Shown here piece after piece: positions 24,250-35,710 of a DNA stretch of 64,000 nt. Under the pieces are notes generated by a model that was given only the letters and a program-made list of their open reading frames with translations, made no database searches and had not been told where the DNA came from. Made by a program: the position numbers and the translations under genes. Position 1 is the first letter of the stretch, and each line of letters opens with the position of its first letter. The stretch is from Cepaea nemoralis. Taxonomy: Eukaryota > Mollusca > Gastropoda > Stylommatophora > Helicidae. The stretch is from assembly GCA_014155875.1 (NCBI GenBank), contig JACEFZ010003413.1, positions 98,208 to 162,207 on the forward strand, read 5' to 3'.

Positions 24250-24419
24250 TTGTGTACCTAGGCATTTCAATTATCTCCCTTGGTATTCTTATAGAGATAA
24301 AAACACATTTATTAGTAGGGACAAAAAACTGGACAATATTGTCGGGGATTACCGTAGGTACACATAGACTACACAATATAGTCTGGGAATATCTAGGTAT
24401 ACCTAAGTTAAAATTAGTG

Positions 24420-24655
24420 GCATATCCGTTATAGGACGTAGCAGTCAACCTCAACATTTTTTCTCTGTTCGTGATTTATTGGCAAGTATACGTTCAGTAG
24501 TCTTGTCATTGCTTTCTGAACGATCGGCATCACATACCAATTTTAAAAAGAAAAGCCCAATGCAAGGCTGTCTGCTGCAAAATCGCCTGCAGCTGTGTTT
24601 CGAAAGCGGTATGCGGAATTACGAACAGCGAACGTAACTCCTTTGCCAAGTAGCA
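24420..24655 (-). mobile_element. SINE-A copy
   Basis: The family end (CATATCCGTTATAGGACGTA) is at left, then GGCAAGTATACGTTCAGTAG, then ATCGCCTGCAGCTGTGTTTC and the tRNA-like head at right (GTTCGTAATTCCGCATACCG on the minus strand). Confidence 0.8.
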
Positions 24656-24682
24656 AGCTAGGTATACCTTTTTTGTGTGTTT

Positions 24683-24917
24683 GCATATCCTTTTACAGGA
24701 CATCGCTGTCAACATCAACATCTTTCAGCTGATTGTTGATTTCTTGGCAAGATTAAGCTCAGTAGTTTGCCATTGCATTCTGAGCGACCGGCTCACATAC
24801 CCCCTTAAGTTAACGCCGTGGAGACAACTGCTACCGATTCTCGCGCACGTCACGTTACTCACGAGAGTAAACGGGATTACGGAGAAATTGTGTAGCTCCT
24901 AACCATGGAGACCGGCA
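24683..24917 (-). mobile_element. SINE-A copy
   Basis: Second copy in the same orientation only 28 bp from the first. The minus-strand head contains CTCCATGGTTAGGAGCTA (A-box-like). Full body present. Confidence 0.8.
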
Positions 24918-24990
24918 GGTATACCTAGACTTGACAATATTGACAGGGAATACCTAGGTATACCTATACCGGACAATAGTGTCTAGGTAT

Positions 24991-25466
24991 ACAATGAAGT
25001 TAGATAAAGACCGTAGCGTGGCGACTAGACACCCGCCTGAAGCACCGATGGTTTTCGGTTAGATCCGCATCCTGGCGTTTCCGAATATTTTTTTTTAATA
25101 TACCTGGGCAGCCCAGAAAGACCCAAACTAAAATGGGTACAAAGACATGTCTGGGGCAGTAAAAACGGAATACCAGAAACATCCGCCACAGAGTGCCTTT
25201 GTAGAAAGCACATCAACTGACACATCCGCCACAGAGTGCAGTTATAGAAAGCACATCGGATTTTGTTTTGATAAAATAGGTTGTGGTTTTTTCGCCTGAA
25301 ATAATAAGCATACCCAATCATGGCGTGCATGGCTCCCTGGCGTAGGTGTTTACGTCTTTCTCCGTATCCCGTATATTATCGTGAGTACCGTAACCTGCGC
25401 GGGAAACGGTAGCGGTTCTCGCCGCTTTGGTAACTTACGTAATCGTGCCTGTGTGTTGTTTGTCCA
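24991..25466. other. Unassigned DNA
   Basis: A short duplicated phrase, CATCCGCCACAGAGTGC, occurs at 25180 and 25225, where the two copies share about 35 bp. No other feature. Confidence 0.4.
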
Positions 25467-25784
25467 TCAACAATGATGATGACTATTCATTTCGTCCAGT
25501 GGGGTTGAAAGTATGGAGCCGTGAGTTCTAAGATGGCTGATAATGCCTATTTTGGTTCGAAATGTTCTTTGACAATGTGGGCAAAGAATGCTTGACGTTC
25601 CAGGAGGAGGATCTCCTGCAGTGGTTTTTCTGTCCAGCCTTTTCTTCACAGCTCTTGCAGTCCTGGTTGCTTCACACGTGACTGCACCCTTGCGTAATGA
25701 TTTACGCACGAATTACGGTCTTTAGCAGCAGTCTCCCAGGTGTCGTGATGAATTCCAAAAGCTTTCAGTGAGATTGTTATGCCT
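25467..25784 (-). mobile_element. LINE-I C-terminus with C2H2 zinc finger
   Basis: The minus strand begins SLKAFGIHHDTWETAAKDRN (about 25780-25715). After a frameshift it continues with KKRLDRKTTAG and a C2H2 finger, CPHCQRTFRTKIGIISHLRTH (25590-25525), ending DEMNSHHH next to a CATCAT stretch. A single zinc finger after the RT connecting region is a known feature of some non-LTR elements. The upstream RT is missing, and a SINE-A fragment abuts. Confidence 0.7.
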
Positions 25785-25862
25785 AGTACATCAACAGCAG
25801 CTGAAAAGGCTGATGTTGACTGCAACGTCCTGTAAGGGATATGCAAAACAAAAGTCATGACA
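25785..25862 (+). mobile_element. SINE-A 3' fragment
   Basis: Plus-strand family end: TAGTACATCAACAGCAGCTG, then TGTTGACTGCAACGTCCTGT and AAGGGATATGCA. No head. Confidence 0.75.
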
Positions 25863-25865
25863 TTC

Positions 25866-26004
25866 GTCTGCATCTCTTACGAACTTTATTTTCACAGGTT
25901 GACATATTGGGCACATAGGCCCGTCTTATATTCGACTTTTCCAACCGCTGTTCTTTCGTACATCACTTATCTTTTGTGCATGTTGCATTGACATATAAAA
26001 AAAA

Positions 26005-26005
<1 letters not shown>
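25866..26005 (-). mobile_element. LINE-C 3' terminal fragment
   Basis: The minus-strand terminal block (GACGGGCCTATGTGCCCAAT) matches 1950-2010 and 31555-31610, with AATAAAGTTCG at its end. Confidence 0.7.
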
Positions 26006-26082
<77 letters not shown>

Positions 26083-26154
26083 GAACACACACACAAACAC
26101 GCACACACACACACAAACAGACAATCCTCCCACACACATACATACACATACATA

Positions 26155-26204
<50 letters not shown>
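26006..26204. repeat. (GA)n and (CA)n microsatellites
   Basis: A pure GA run at 26008-26081, then mixed ACAC blocks with a CA run at 26163-26204. It corresponds to the LINE-C 3'UTR repeat zone. Confidence 0.95.
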
Positions 26205-26211
<7 letters not shown>

Positions 26212-26699
26212 AATTCCTAACCCTTAGCCTAAATGCCATCAAGAAGCAACTGTTTTATAACTTTCCATTTGCTCCATATTTCAGCCCAGTAGTAAAGTTA
26301 CATTTTTATTTTTTTCTTCAACTGTCATCCTTTTTTTGTGTCTCCCACACTCCCCCACATTGAAACAGCTATATGCGAGATCACCTCATCTCCTCATGGC
26401 CTCCCTTCGCCCATCATGCCGGCTTCGATCTAATGAACCATAATGCATTACGCCAATCATTGGCAATTAGACGCAAAAAACATTATCGCATCTCACAAAA
26501 GCAGCAATTTGTTTCATCCAATCTTGAACACTTACGCGGCCAGCTTTATATGTTACGGCATTCTACGAGCTATGACTTTGCTGCTGTCTGTGTGTGTTGG
26601 CAAGTGGTTTCATATGTGTAGTAACAGAAAACAGATAGCAACTACCTTATGTGTTTCTTCATTTCATATGTTAATTGTTTATATATTATGGGAGTTTAT
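26205..26699. other. Unassigned DNA with an 82-codon frame
   Basis: The plus frame 26373-26621 contains a charged stretch (LAIRRKKHYRISQKQQFVSS) that looks somewhat protein-like. I cannot identify it, and it ends without further support. Confidence 0.3.
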
Positions 26700-27025
26700 G
26701 GTATCATCATATGTGCCAAGCTTGCTAAGCGTCGGCGGTCATGTTTCTCCATCTTGCATGATCACTAGCGTCGAGGATCATCTCTGTGTTGTTGTCTCAG
26801 CATACCACGTGTCTAAGCCATCCAGGTATATACTTCTCTGCCTTCCCTTTGTTCTTTTCCTCTCAATCTTGACAGTTGTCAACAACATGTCCAGTTTATT
26901 TCTTCTCATAAGGTACCCAAAAATAATGGTGATTGTCTACGTGTAATTTCTCTAATCAGTTTACGGTTTTCATTTGCTTCTTGTAGAACTTGCTCATTGG
27001 TTTTCCTGTCTGTTCATGGCCTGTG
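26700..27025 (-). mobile_element. LINE-F C-terminal fragment
   Basis: The minus strand shows VLQEANENRKLIREI, a frame-broken HIMRR-like segment and IYLDGLDTWYAETTT, parallel to the other LINE-F fragments. Several stops. Confidence 0.65.
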
Positions 27026-27179
27026 GTTATGAAATGCAGTTTCAAGATTCCGCGACATAGCGAGATGAGTTTTCGTAATCAACGGCTGGCGATTTAGAAA
27101 AATAATCCATAAGGTTGCTACTACTTTTTCTAGAAGCTGCCATTACTAGGAGTTAACAAGAAAGAGGAGAAAGAAGAAA

Positions 27180-27475
27180 AGGAGGGGTATGAAGAAGAAG
27201 CCTCTTGTTCTCCCGATGTCTCTCGTGTCTGACCGTGCCAATTGTTACTACCGAGTCTCTTATTCTGGACAATGATGTGGATTCACTGGCGCCAATGTTC
27301 TCCGCTCTCGACATCTCTCTAAGGACATTAATAACATCGGTACGATCCATGAGTTGGCCATCTGCAGGGGATGCAGTGCCAGCCAGTTCATCAGCTCGTT
27401 TATTTCCCTCGACTCCGGCATGTAGGGGAAAGAAGATGAATATGGCTCAACGTACAACAGATCTCCGCAGAAATG
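27180..27475 (-). mobile_element. LINE-A RNase H C-terminal fragment
   Basis: The minus strand gives HAGVEGNKRADELAGTASPA (27420-27375), then MDRTDVINVLREM and STSLSRIRDSVVTIGT, closely matching LINE-A at 5300-5120. The 54-bp minisatellite begins at its upstream edge. Confidence 0.8.
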
Positions 27476-28665
27476 TTGTTTTCATGTCGTTAAACACGCG
27501 AACAAGAATACGTACAAGATATAATTATTCAGTTTTTCCCAAAAGTCGTTAAACACGGGGAAAAAAGAAAAACGGGACAAGATTTTAATTATTCAGGGGT
27601 TCATGTCGTTAAAAAACCCCGGGGAAAAAGAAATAAAAGTAAAAATATAAATTTTTCAGTTTTTTCCCAAAAAGTCGTTTAAACACGCGAACAAGAATAC
27701 GTACAAGATATAATTATTCAGTTTTCATGTCGTTAAACACGCGAACAAGAATACGTACAAGATATAATTATTCAGTTTTCATGTCGTTAAACACGCGAAC
27801 AAGAATACGTACAAGATATAATTATTCAGTTTTCATGTCGTTAACACACGCGAACAAGAATACGTACAAGATATAATTATTCAGTTTTCATGTCGTTAAA
27901 CACGCGACAAGAATACGTACAAGATATAATTATTCAGTTTTCATGTCGTTAAACACGCGAACAAGTAATACGTACAAGATATAATTATTCAGTTTTCATG
28001 TCGTTAAACACGCGAACAAGAATACGTACAAGATATAATTATTCAGTTTTCATGTCGTTAAACACGCGAACAAGAATACGTACAAGATATAATTATTCAG
28101 TTTTCATGTCGTTAAACACGCGAACAAGAATACGTACAAGATATAATTATTCAGTTTTCATGTCGTTAAACACGCGAACAAGAATACGTACAAGATATAA
28201 TTATTCAGTTTTCATGTCGTTTAAACACGCGAACAAGAATACGTACAAGATATAAAATTTTTCAGTTTTCATGTCGTTAAAAACGCGAACAAGAATACGT
28301 ACAAGATATAATTATTCTTTTTCAGTCTTTAAACACGCGAAAAAAATACGTCAAGATATAATTTTCATTTTCATGTCGTTAAACACGCGAACAAAAATAC
28401 GTACAAGATATTTATTCAGTTTTCATGTCGTTAAACACGCGAACAAAATACGTACAAGATATAATTATTCAGTTTTCATGTCTTTAACACGCGAACAAAA
28501 ATACGTACAAGATAAAATTATTCAGTTTTCATGTCTTTAAACCCAACTGCAAAAAAAACAAGGAAAAAAAAATACGTACAAGATATAATTATTCAGTTTT
28601 CATGTCGTTAAACACGCGAACAAGAATACGTACAAGATATAATTATTCAGTTTTCATGTTTTCAA
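27476..28665. repeat. 54-bp minisatellite, about 22 units
   Basis: Units contain ATGTCGTTAAACACGCGAAC, AAGAATACGTACAAG and ATATAATTATTCAG. One frame repeats an 18-residue peptide. The edges 27540-27680 and 28250-28570 carry many homopolymer-type changes. These could be true decay or poor consensus quality. Confidence 0.95.
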
Positions 28666-28724
28666 ATTATGACATATCCCAGAGAACTAAACAGGTGAAT
28701 AATTAAAAGAAAATTTAAAAAACA

Positions 28725-28835
28725 GGGGATCGACTTCATTGCACCGGGTTTTATCGCAAGTCGCTTGGTCTCCTTCAGCACATCACCCTGCCGAAAGCGT
28801 GGCGCAGAGCACGAACTCCGTAGCTCCAGGACTGA
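28725..28835 (-). mobile_element. SINE-B 3' fragment
   Basis: GATCGACTTCATTGCACCGG and CACGAACTCCGTAGCTCCAG match the end and body of SINE-B. The head is lost. Confidence 0.75.
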
Positions 28836-29149
28836 CGTCAGTCTAACGTTTCCTCAGTGTCTGCTCCTTTCATACTGAAGGGCAAAGCACTCTTAGTTAC
28901 TGCTCACGTGGTACACATTTAAGGGGTTTTTATTTTATGTGTCATAGCATGCAGTGTATTTGTATATTAATCAGGCTTTAACTGGGGATGTGTTGGTCTC
29001 TCTTTATTGTCTAATCTTGCAGGCTTATCATTTTTATCGTTATTGTTGTTGTTATGTTTTTCTCAGTGAGTTTTTTTTACTTATCTTTTCAATTTTGGGT
29101 ATAATTATAATAACCGGTTCGAGAAATGTGTCGTTGACAGAGACCATTT
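28836..29149. other. Unassigned DNA
   Basis: AT-rich; nothing supported. Confidence 0.4.
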
Positions 29150-29736
29150 TTGGTCAAGTTATGAGATGAAATAGATATGAAATTTTCTGCGCACGTTATA
29201 AGAATGAAAACATATGAGATCCGTGTGGGGACGTTATAAGAAGAAATAGATATGAGATTTTTTTGGGCACGTTATAAAAAGAAATAGATATGAGATGTTT
29301 CGGCACGTTATAAGAATGAATAGATATGCGATTTTCTGGGCACGTTATTAGAAGAAATAGATATGAGATTTGTGTGGGTACGTTATAAGAAGAAATAAAT
29401 ATGAGATTGTTTGGGGCACGTTATAAAAAGAAATAGATATGAAATGTTTGGGCACGTTTTATGAAGAAATAGATATGAGATGTTTGGGCACGTTATCAGA
29501 ATGAATAGATATGCGATTTTCTGGGCACGTTATTATAAGAAATCGATATGAGATTTTCTTGGGCACGTTATAAAAAGAAATAGATATAGAATGTTTGGGC
29601 ACGTTATAAGAAGAAATAGATATGATTTTTTTTTTTTTTGGGGGGGGGGGGGAGGGGGAAGACACGTTATAAGAAGAAATAGATATGAGATTGTTTGGAC
29701 ACATTATAAGAACAAATAAACATGGATATTGTTTGG
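29150..29736. repeat. 37-39 bp minisatellite derived from LINE-F
   Basis: About 15 units of GGGCACGTTATAAGAAGAAA and TAGATATGAGATTTT. In phase, the unit encodes variants of the LINE-F phrase GHVMRRRKLE. The array runs straight into that phrase in a LINE-F fragment at 29737. A poly-T/poly-G run sits at 29627-29658. Confidence 0.85.
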
Positions 29737-29935
29737 GACACATTATGAGAAGAACGAAACTGGAGATCTTGGTGACAACTGGCAATATTGAGGGAGAAAA
29801 GAGCAAAGGGAAAGCAGAGATGTAATTATCTGGATGGCTTGGACACATGGCATAATCGAGACAAGATCACGGAGCTGATACACGACTCTGGTGATCGTGT
29901 GACATGACCAAACATGGCCGTCCACTATTATCGGC
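29737..29935 (+). mobile_element. LINE-F C-terminal fragment
   Basis: The plus strand reads GHIMRRTKLEILVTTGNIEG, followed by a frame-broken tail. It parallels 56115-56340. Confidence 0.7.
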
Positions 29936-30078
29936 ATGGCTTGTGATGATAGTGATAGTCATAATTGTTGTCTCAGTATGTATGTGTTGTTGTTGTTGTT
30001 TGCGTTTCCTAGTTGTGTTGATCTGTAAACAAGTACTTTTGTCTCTGATTTCTTATATGATTTCTAAAGTTAGTTAAT

Positions 30079-30262
30079 TGCATATCCTTTACGGACGTAG
30101 CAGTCAACCCCAGCATATTTTTCTGGATTTTCGTAAAACCTGGGCAAGTTTACGTTCAGTAGTTTGCCATTGCTTTCTAAAAGACCGGCACCCATATCAT
30201 TTCATTAACAAAAATGCAGCTGTGTTTCGAACACGGTATGCCGGATTATGAACTGCGTCCAT
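30079..30262 (-). mobile_element. SINE-A copy
   Basis: The end TGCATATCCTTTACGGACGT is at left, then TACGTTCAGTAGTTTGCCAT. A shortened head contains GTTCGAACACGG on the plus side (B-box complement). Confidence 0.75.
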
Positions 30263-30472
30263 AAAAGTATGCATAGATTTAAGAACGTGCAAAAGAGGAT
30301 GACGATAACGACAAATATATAGAAAAAGAAGAAGACGAAAAAGAACCAGCAGCTGCATCAGACACAGAAGAAGAGGAGGCAGAAGAAAAAGACGAAGATG
30401 GGGCAGAAGAAGAAGCAGATAAAGACAGAAGAGGAGATGGTGGAGGGAGGAGAAGAAAATGAAGAAGAAGTA

Positions 30473-30606
30473 TGTTAATGACTGTGGAGTTTTTGAAAAT
30501 ATTGCCATTCCAAGTCTTGTATTCACCCTCTGAGAACTCATGAAATATAAAAGGTAAATAAAAATCTTGAAACGGCAATATTTTAAAACACCCCACAGTC
30601 ATTAAA
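30473..30606. repeat. Near-perfect inverted repeat (hairpin)
   Basis: The left arm TTAATGACTGTGGAGTTTTT...ATATTGCCATTCCAAG (30473-30527) pairs with the right arm CTTGAAACGGCAATATTTTA...CCCACAGTCATTAA (30555-30606). The stem is about 50 bp and the loop under 30 bp. A purine-rich GAA tract precedes it (30290-30470). It could be a MITE-like element or a structured RNA. Confidence 0.7.
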
Positions 30607-30775
30607 CATAAACCCTGTAAAAATATCTGATTTGTATTGCAATCCTGTATTTCTACAAGTCACTTCTGCTCATCTGTGTGTTGGTATGGGGTGGAATGTT
30701 CCGTTATAAGTAGACCTGTAAAAGTGACCTTCACTTGCTGTTACCAATAAAGACAGACATTCATTCTCAAAAATA

Positions 30776-31009
30776 CAAATTAGTTGCATTTCCTTTACAG
30801 GACGCGGCAGTCAACTCCAACATTTTTGGCTGTGTGTGAATCCTGGACAAGTTTACATTCAGTAGTTTGCCATTTCTTTCTGAACGAACGCACTCACACC
30901 ACAGTATGGAAACCAACGCAAAGCAGACTTCTGCCAAATCGCCTGCAGCTGTGTTTTGAACGCGGTATGTGAGATTACGAATTGCAATTCCTCCGCCACA
31001 GAGTCGGTT
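30776..31009 (-). mobile_element. SINE-A copy with target duplication
   Basis: 234-bp full copy bounded by TTCTCAAAAATA (30764-30775) and TTCTCAAAGATA (31010-31021), 11 of 12 bases identical. The head is at right (minus strand). Confidence 0.85.
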
Positions 31010-31021
31010 TTCTCAAAGATA

Positions 31022-31519
31022 AAATTGTATATATGAGGTATTGATCTCGCTCTTGACCACTTGGGGACTGCTCAAAGGAGGCCAGCGGAGTCCTGTCACA
31101 ACAAGGCAGATGTAAAACTGTATTAGGAGGGAGCATATGAAGCAACAACTCCTTATAGTCCATGCCGTGTGACGCTGGTGACCACGTCTGTCCACAGCTT
31201 TCTGTCTCGTGTACTGCCAATCTTCTTGTGCTAGCTCGCTCGCTTTGAACTCAAGCGTAGTCCATACACACTATTTATAGTAGTGATGGACTGGATTTTG
31301 CTTGTGGATTAGCTTTCCCTATTAACAGTGTCCCTTGATATCAGGCGAACCCACTCCGACTTCAGAGGTACTTGTAATTTATGCTCCTAAGTCAAGGAAG
31401 ACGCCAATCTTCTAATAATCCATGCCATGTGGCGCTGGTGATCACGTCCCTCCACAGCCTTCTGTCTCGTATGCTGCCAGTCATTTCTGGTACCTATGTT
31501 TTTCGATGCTGTATTGTCA
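31022..31519. repeat. Duplicated LINE scraps and SINE-D 3' part
   Basis: The phrase ATCCATGCCATGTGGCGCTG and following text (31418-31500) recurs diverged at 31152-31210 and 58560-58620. It resembles the C-terminal region of a LINE-F relative. 31225-31390 holds a SINE-D 3' region on the minus strand (GGCGAACCCACTCCGACTTC). Confidence 0.55.
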
Positions 31520-33102
31520 ATTCAATTCAATTCAATTCAATTCAATTCAACTTTATTAGGGTCACAAATTGGGCGCGCAGGCCCGTCTTACATTCGGCCC
31601 TTCCAATCACTCGTCTTTCGTTCATCAAGTGCATTATACATTTACATAGGAAGAAAAATAAACATTGTGAAATGAATGTTGTAAACATAAACAAGGCTAA
31701 ACATGGAGAAAAATGTGTACATAAAAAGTATGTGACGTAAAAGTAGTGATGCCAGCGTGCCCCCCACACACACACACACACACACACCACACACACACAC
31801 TCGCTCTCTCTCTTTCATTCACTCTCACTCTCACTCATTCACTCACACACACACACTCTCACTCATTCACTCTCCCGCTCACTCATTCACTCTCCCGTTC
31901 ACTCATTCACTCTCCCGCTCACTCATTCACTCTCCCGCTCACTCATTCACTCTCCCGCTCACTCATTCACTCTCCCGCTCACTCATTCACTCTCACGCTC
32001 ACTCATTCTGTCTCACCCGCTCACTCATTCACTCTCCCGCTCACTCATTCACTCTCCCGTTCAATCATTCACTCTCCCGCTCACTCATTCACTCTCACTC
32101 ATTCACTCTCACGCTCACTCATTCACTGTCCCGCTCACTCATTCACTCTGCCGCTCACTCATTCACTCTGCCGCTCACTTCATTCACTCTCACGCTCACT
32201 CATTCACTCTCACGCTCAATCATTCACTCTCCCGCTCACTGATTCACTCTCACGCTCACTCATTCACTCTCACGCTCACTCATTCCTTCTCACGCTCACT
32301 CATTCACTCTCACTCATTCACTCTCACGCTCACTCAATCACTCTCACGCTCACTCATTCACTCTCACGCTCACTCATTCACTCTCACGCTCACTCATTCA
32401 CTCTCCCGCTCAATCATTCACTCTCCCGCTCACTCATTAACTCTCACTAATTCACTCTCCCGCTCACCCATTCACTCTTCCGCTCACTCATTCACTCTCC
32501 CGCTCACTCATTCACTCTCCCGCTCACTCATTCACTCTCACTCATTCACTCTCACGCTCACTCATTCACTCTCACTCATTCACTCACACTCATTCACTCC
32601 CACACACAGACACTCTCACTCATTCACTCTCCAGCTCACTCATTCGCTCTCACGCTCACTCATTCACTCTCCCGCTCACTCATTCACCCTCATGCTCACT
32701 CATTCACTCTCACGCTCACTCATTCACTCTCACGCTCACTCATTCACTCTCCCGCTCATTCATTCACTCTCCCGCTCACTCATTCACTCTCACGCTCAAT
32801 CATTCACTCTCCCGCTCACTCATTCACTCTCACGCTCACTCATTCACTCTCACGCTCACTCATTCACTCTCACGCTCACTCATTCACTCTCACGCTCACT
32901 CATTCAGTCTCACGCCCACTCATTCTGTCTCTCATTCACACTCACTCACTCTCTCACTCAAACTACAGTTATGAACAAAAGTTTAGATTATACATGATAA
33001 AATCAAATGGTATTTAACTTATAATATGACAGATGAGAATACACAAACATATGGATTCGCGTGTTACATAACATGCGTGTTACATGACATGCATCTGCTC
33101 AG

Positions 33103-33133
<31 letters not shown>

Positions 33134-34385
33134 TCTCTCTCTCTGTATTCTTTCATATACACACACTCACACGCATGCGTACGCTCACACACACACACAC
33201 TCTCTCTCTCTTTCTCTCTCATTCACTCTCACTAATTCACTCTCCCGCTCACTCATTCACTCTCACGCTCACTCATTCACTCTCCCGCTCACTCATTCAC
33301 TCTCCCGCTCACTCATTCACTCTCACGCTCACTCATTCACTCTCACGCTCACTCATTCACTCACCCGCTCACTCATTCATTCTCCCGCTCACTCATTTAC
33401 TCTCCCGCTCACTCATTCACTCTCCCGCTCACTCATTCACTCTCACGCTCACTCATTCTGTCTCTCCCGCTCACTCATTCACTCTCCCGCTCACTCATTC
33501 ACTCTCCCGCTCACTCATTCACTCTCCCGCTCACTCATTCACTCTCCCGTTCAATCATTCACTCTCATTCATTCACTCTCACGCTAACTCATTCACTCTC
33601 ACGCTAATTCATTCACTGTCCCGCTCAATCATTCACTCTGCCGCTCACTCATTCACTCTCACACTCACTCATTTACTCTCACGCTCACTAATTCACTCTC
33701 ACGCTCAATCATTCACTCTCCCGCTCACTGATTCACTCTCACGCTCACTCATTCACTCTCACGCTCACTCATTCCTTCTCACGCTCACTCATTCACTCTC
33801 ACTCATTCACTCTCACGCTCACTCATTCACTCTCACGCTCACTCAATCACTCTCACGCTCACTCATTCACTCTCACGCTCACTCATTCACTCTCACGCTC
33901 ACTCATTCACTCTCCCGCTCAATTCATTTACTCTCCCGCTCACTCTCACGCTCACTCATTCACTCTCCCGCTCACTCATTCACTCTCCCGCTCACTCATT
34001 CACTCTCCCGCTCACTCATTCACTCTCACGCTCACTCATTCACTCTCACTCATTCACTCACACACACAGACACTCTTACTCATTCACTCTCCCGCTCACT
34101 CATTCGCTCTCACGCTCACTCATTCACTCTCCCGCTCACTCATTCACCCTCACGCTCACTCATTCACTCTCACTCATTCACTCTCCCGCTCACTCATTCA
34201 CTCTCACTCATTCACTCTCCCGCTCACTCATTCACTCTCACGCTCACTCATTCACTCTCACGCTCACTCATTTACTCTCACGCTCACTCATTCACTCTCT
34301 CTCTCTCTCGCTCCCACACGAACACACATATATAGTGAACAATTATAATGAACAATTATGCTGAACAATTATACCAGTAAATGAA
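31520..34385 (-). mobile_element. LINE-C 3'UTR with giant 20-bp arrays
   Basis: The minus-strand 3' end has AATAAAGTTG and a (TTGAA)n tail at 31520-31550. The conserved blocks 31560-31755 and 32940-33200 match copy 1923-4695. Two long arrays (31860-32935 and 33225-34310) consist of a 20-bp unit CGCTCACTCATTCACTCTCC with a C/A variant. The first copy contains this unit about once (near 3965). It is continuous with the coding end at 34386. Confidence 0.85.
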
Positions 34386-34820
34386 TTATGGTGGCATATA
34401 GTCGGTATGGATTAAGTATTGAAAGAGTTTTCGGTTAAATGTGTAGGGACTCATTGGATTTTTCAGATCTGGAGGCAGATGATTCCATAAGTGAGCACCA
34501 GAATAGGCAAAACATGTTTTGTATAGGTCCAATCTAGGCTTTGAGACATGTAACAAATTTAGGCGCTTGCTGTTCATTGCATTAGATTGAATCAGCGGCA
34601 GAAGATACTCTGGGGTATTTTGAGATATAATTTTATTCACTAATTTGGCTTTGTTGAAAAGGAAGCGCTTTTGTAGTGGTAGAAGTCTTAGATGACTGTA
34701 CAAATTATTACTTTCAACGTGCTTTATGCCAGAAACCAGACGAATAGCGCGGTTTTGTAGAGAACATAGTCGTTTTAAATTAGATTTAGGGCAACCATCC
34801 CAAACTGTCAAACTGTCCAG
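34386..34820 (-). pseudogene. LINE-C reverse transcriptase C-terminus
   Basis: Open minus frame ending at 34386. It shows CSLQNRAIRLVSGIKHVESN, LLPLQKRFLFNKAKLV, TPEYLLPLI, then YSGAHLWNHLPPDLKN and FNRKLFQYL. This ordering (LQNRA, LRWLPL, SYAGxxLWNxLP) is typical of the region after RT in CR1/L2-like non-LTR elements. The catalytic domain is missing; beyond about 34820 the frame continues into unrelated sequence. The natural stop precedes the repeat-laden 3'UTR. Confidence 0.8.
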
Positions 34821-35599
34821 TACCCTATATCTTTGTTTCCATGCTTCTCCTTCCTTGCAATGTCTCCGTTGAGACGACCTACTATAGCCTTGACCTTCCC
34901 ATGACAACCGCAAAGAATAGTTCTCCCAGTTGTGCGTATGATTGACCCATTGTTATGTGTTATTTTACCAGTTCCACATTCACCAGTATCTCTTATCTTA
35001 AGTTGTTGTTTTGTGCTTCTTTTTTTTTTTTTAACAAGTGGTCCTGATAATTTTAAGCATGCCAATAAAACAGAGCTAGATGTAATCAGAAAACAGCAAG
35101 TTAAATAGTTTGGCCATATACCACATTACCAACTAATCGTATACCACAACAAGCAATGTCGTACAGACCAGAGTGAAGCAGAAGAAAAGGCGAACCTTTA
35201 ACTATGGACAGAGGGAATAACTAAGTCCATAGGAATCTAGATACGTGAAGCCCATAAACGGGCACTCTCCCGCTGTTTATACTTCACCTCGACACAGCAA
35301 TGGACAAGAGGAACATGATAAGATGAGATGAGAGATTAATAAACAAGGTTATATTTTACCCGTGTGCTCTTTAACCTGTGTGTATCGATATCCACCCCCA
35401 CGAACTAAACTCCATTACCTCATCAGTCAATAACTGTAATTGCCACTTGCTTAGGGGACTACACAGAAGAATTGTTTGGGAATGCGGTGCCCAGTTATCT
35501 TGCTCTTGTTGAACTATAGACTCGTTGTGACCGGCCAATGGACATCCGGTACTGTGTGAGCAAGTAGGTCAATGAAGAACACTTTTTCACGACTTAAGG
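34821..35599. other. Unassigned DNA
   Basis: A poly-T run is at 35019-35032. No repeat family or gene recognised. Confidence 0.4.
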
Positions 35600-35710
35600 T
35601 TCATTGGATAGTTGAGGTGAGTTAAGAACCGACATCACTGCACTCAGGTTATTCCCACACGTGCTCCGTCCCCTCGTTCAACAGCCAGCAAAGAGTCATA
35701 CTACTAATCG
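35600..35710 (-). mobile_element. LINE-H 3' end (interrupted copy)
   Basis: Minus strand GTISSMTLCWLLNEGTEHVW and PECSDVGS. Same ending as 56993-57130 (ECRECCDVSS). The remainder lies at 36041-36560. Confidence 0.7.

Larger units (their letters stand above)
24250..24990. repeat. CCTAGGTATACC minisatellite split by two SINE-A copies
   Basis: Degenerate units with GGACAATATTGTC and GGGAATACCTAGGTATACC occur at 24255-24419, 24656-24682 and 24918-24990. Two SINE-A copies lie between them. Confidence 0.65.

Noticed and set aside
31746..34335. Frames of 161-386 codons rich in HSFTLPLT
   Set aside because: Read straight through the 20-bp satellite; 20 bp is not a codon multiple, so peptides cycle through all frames.
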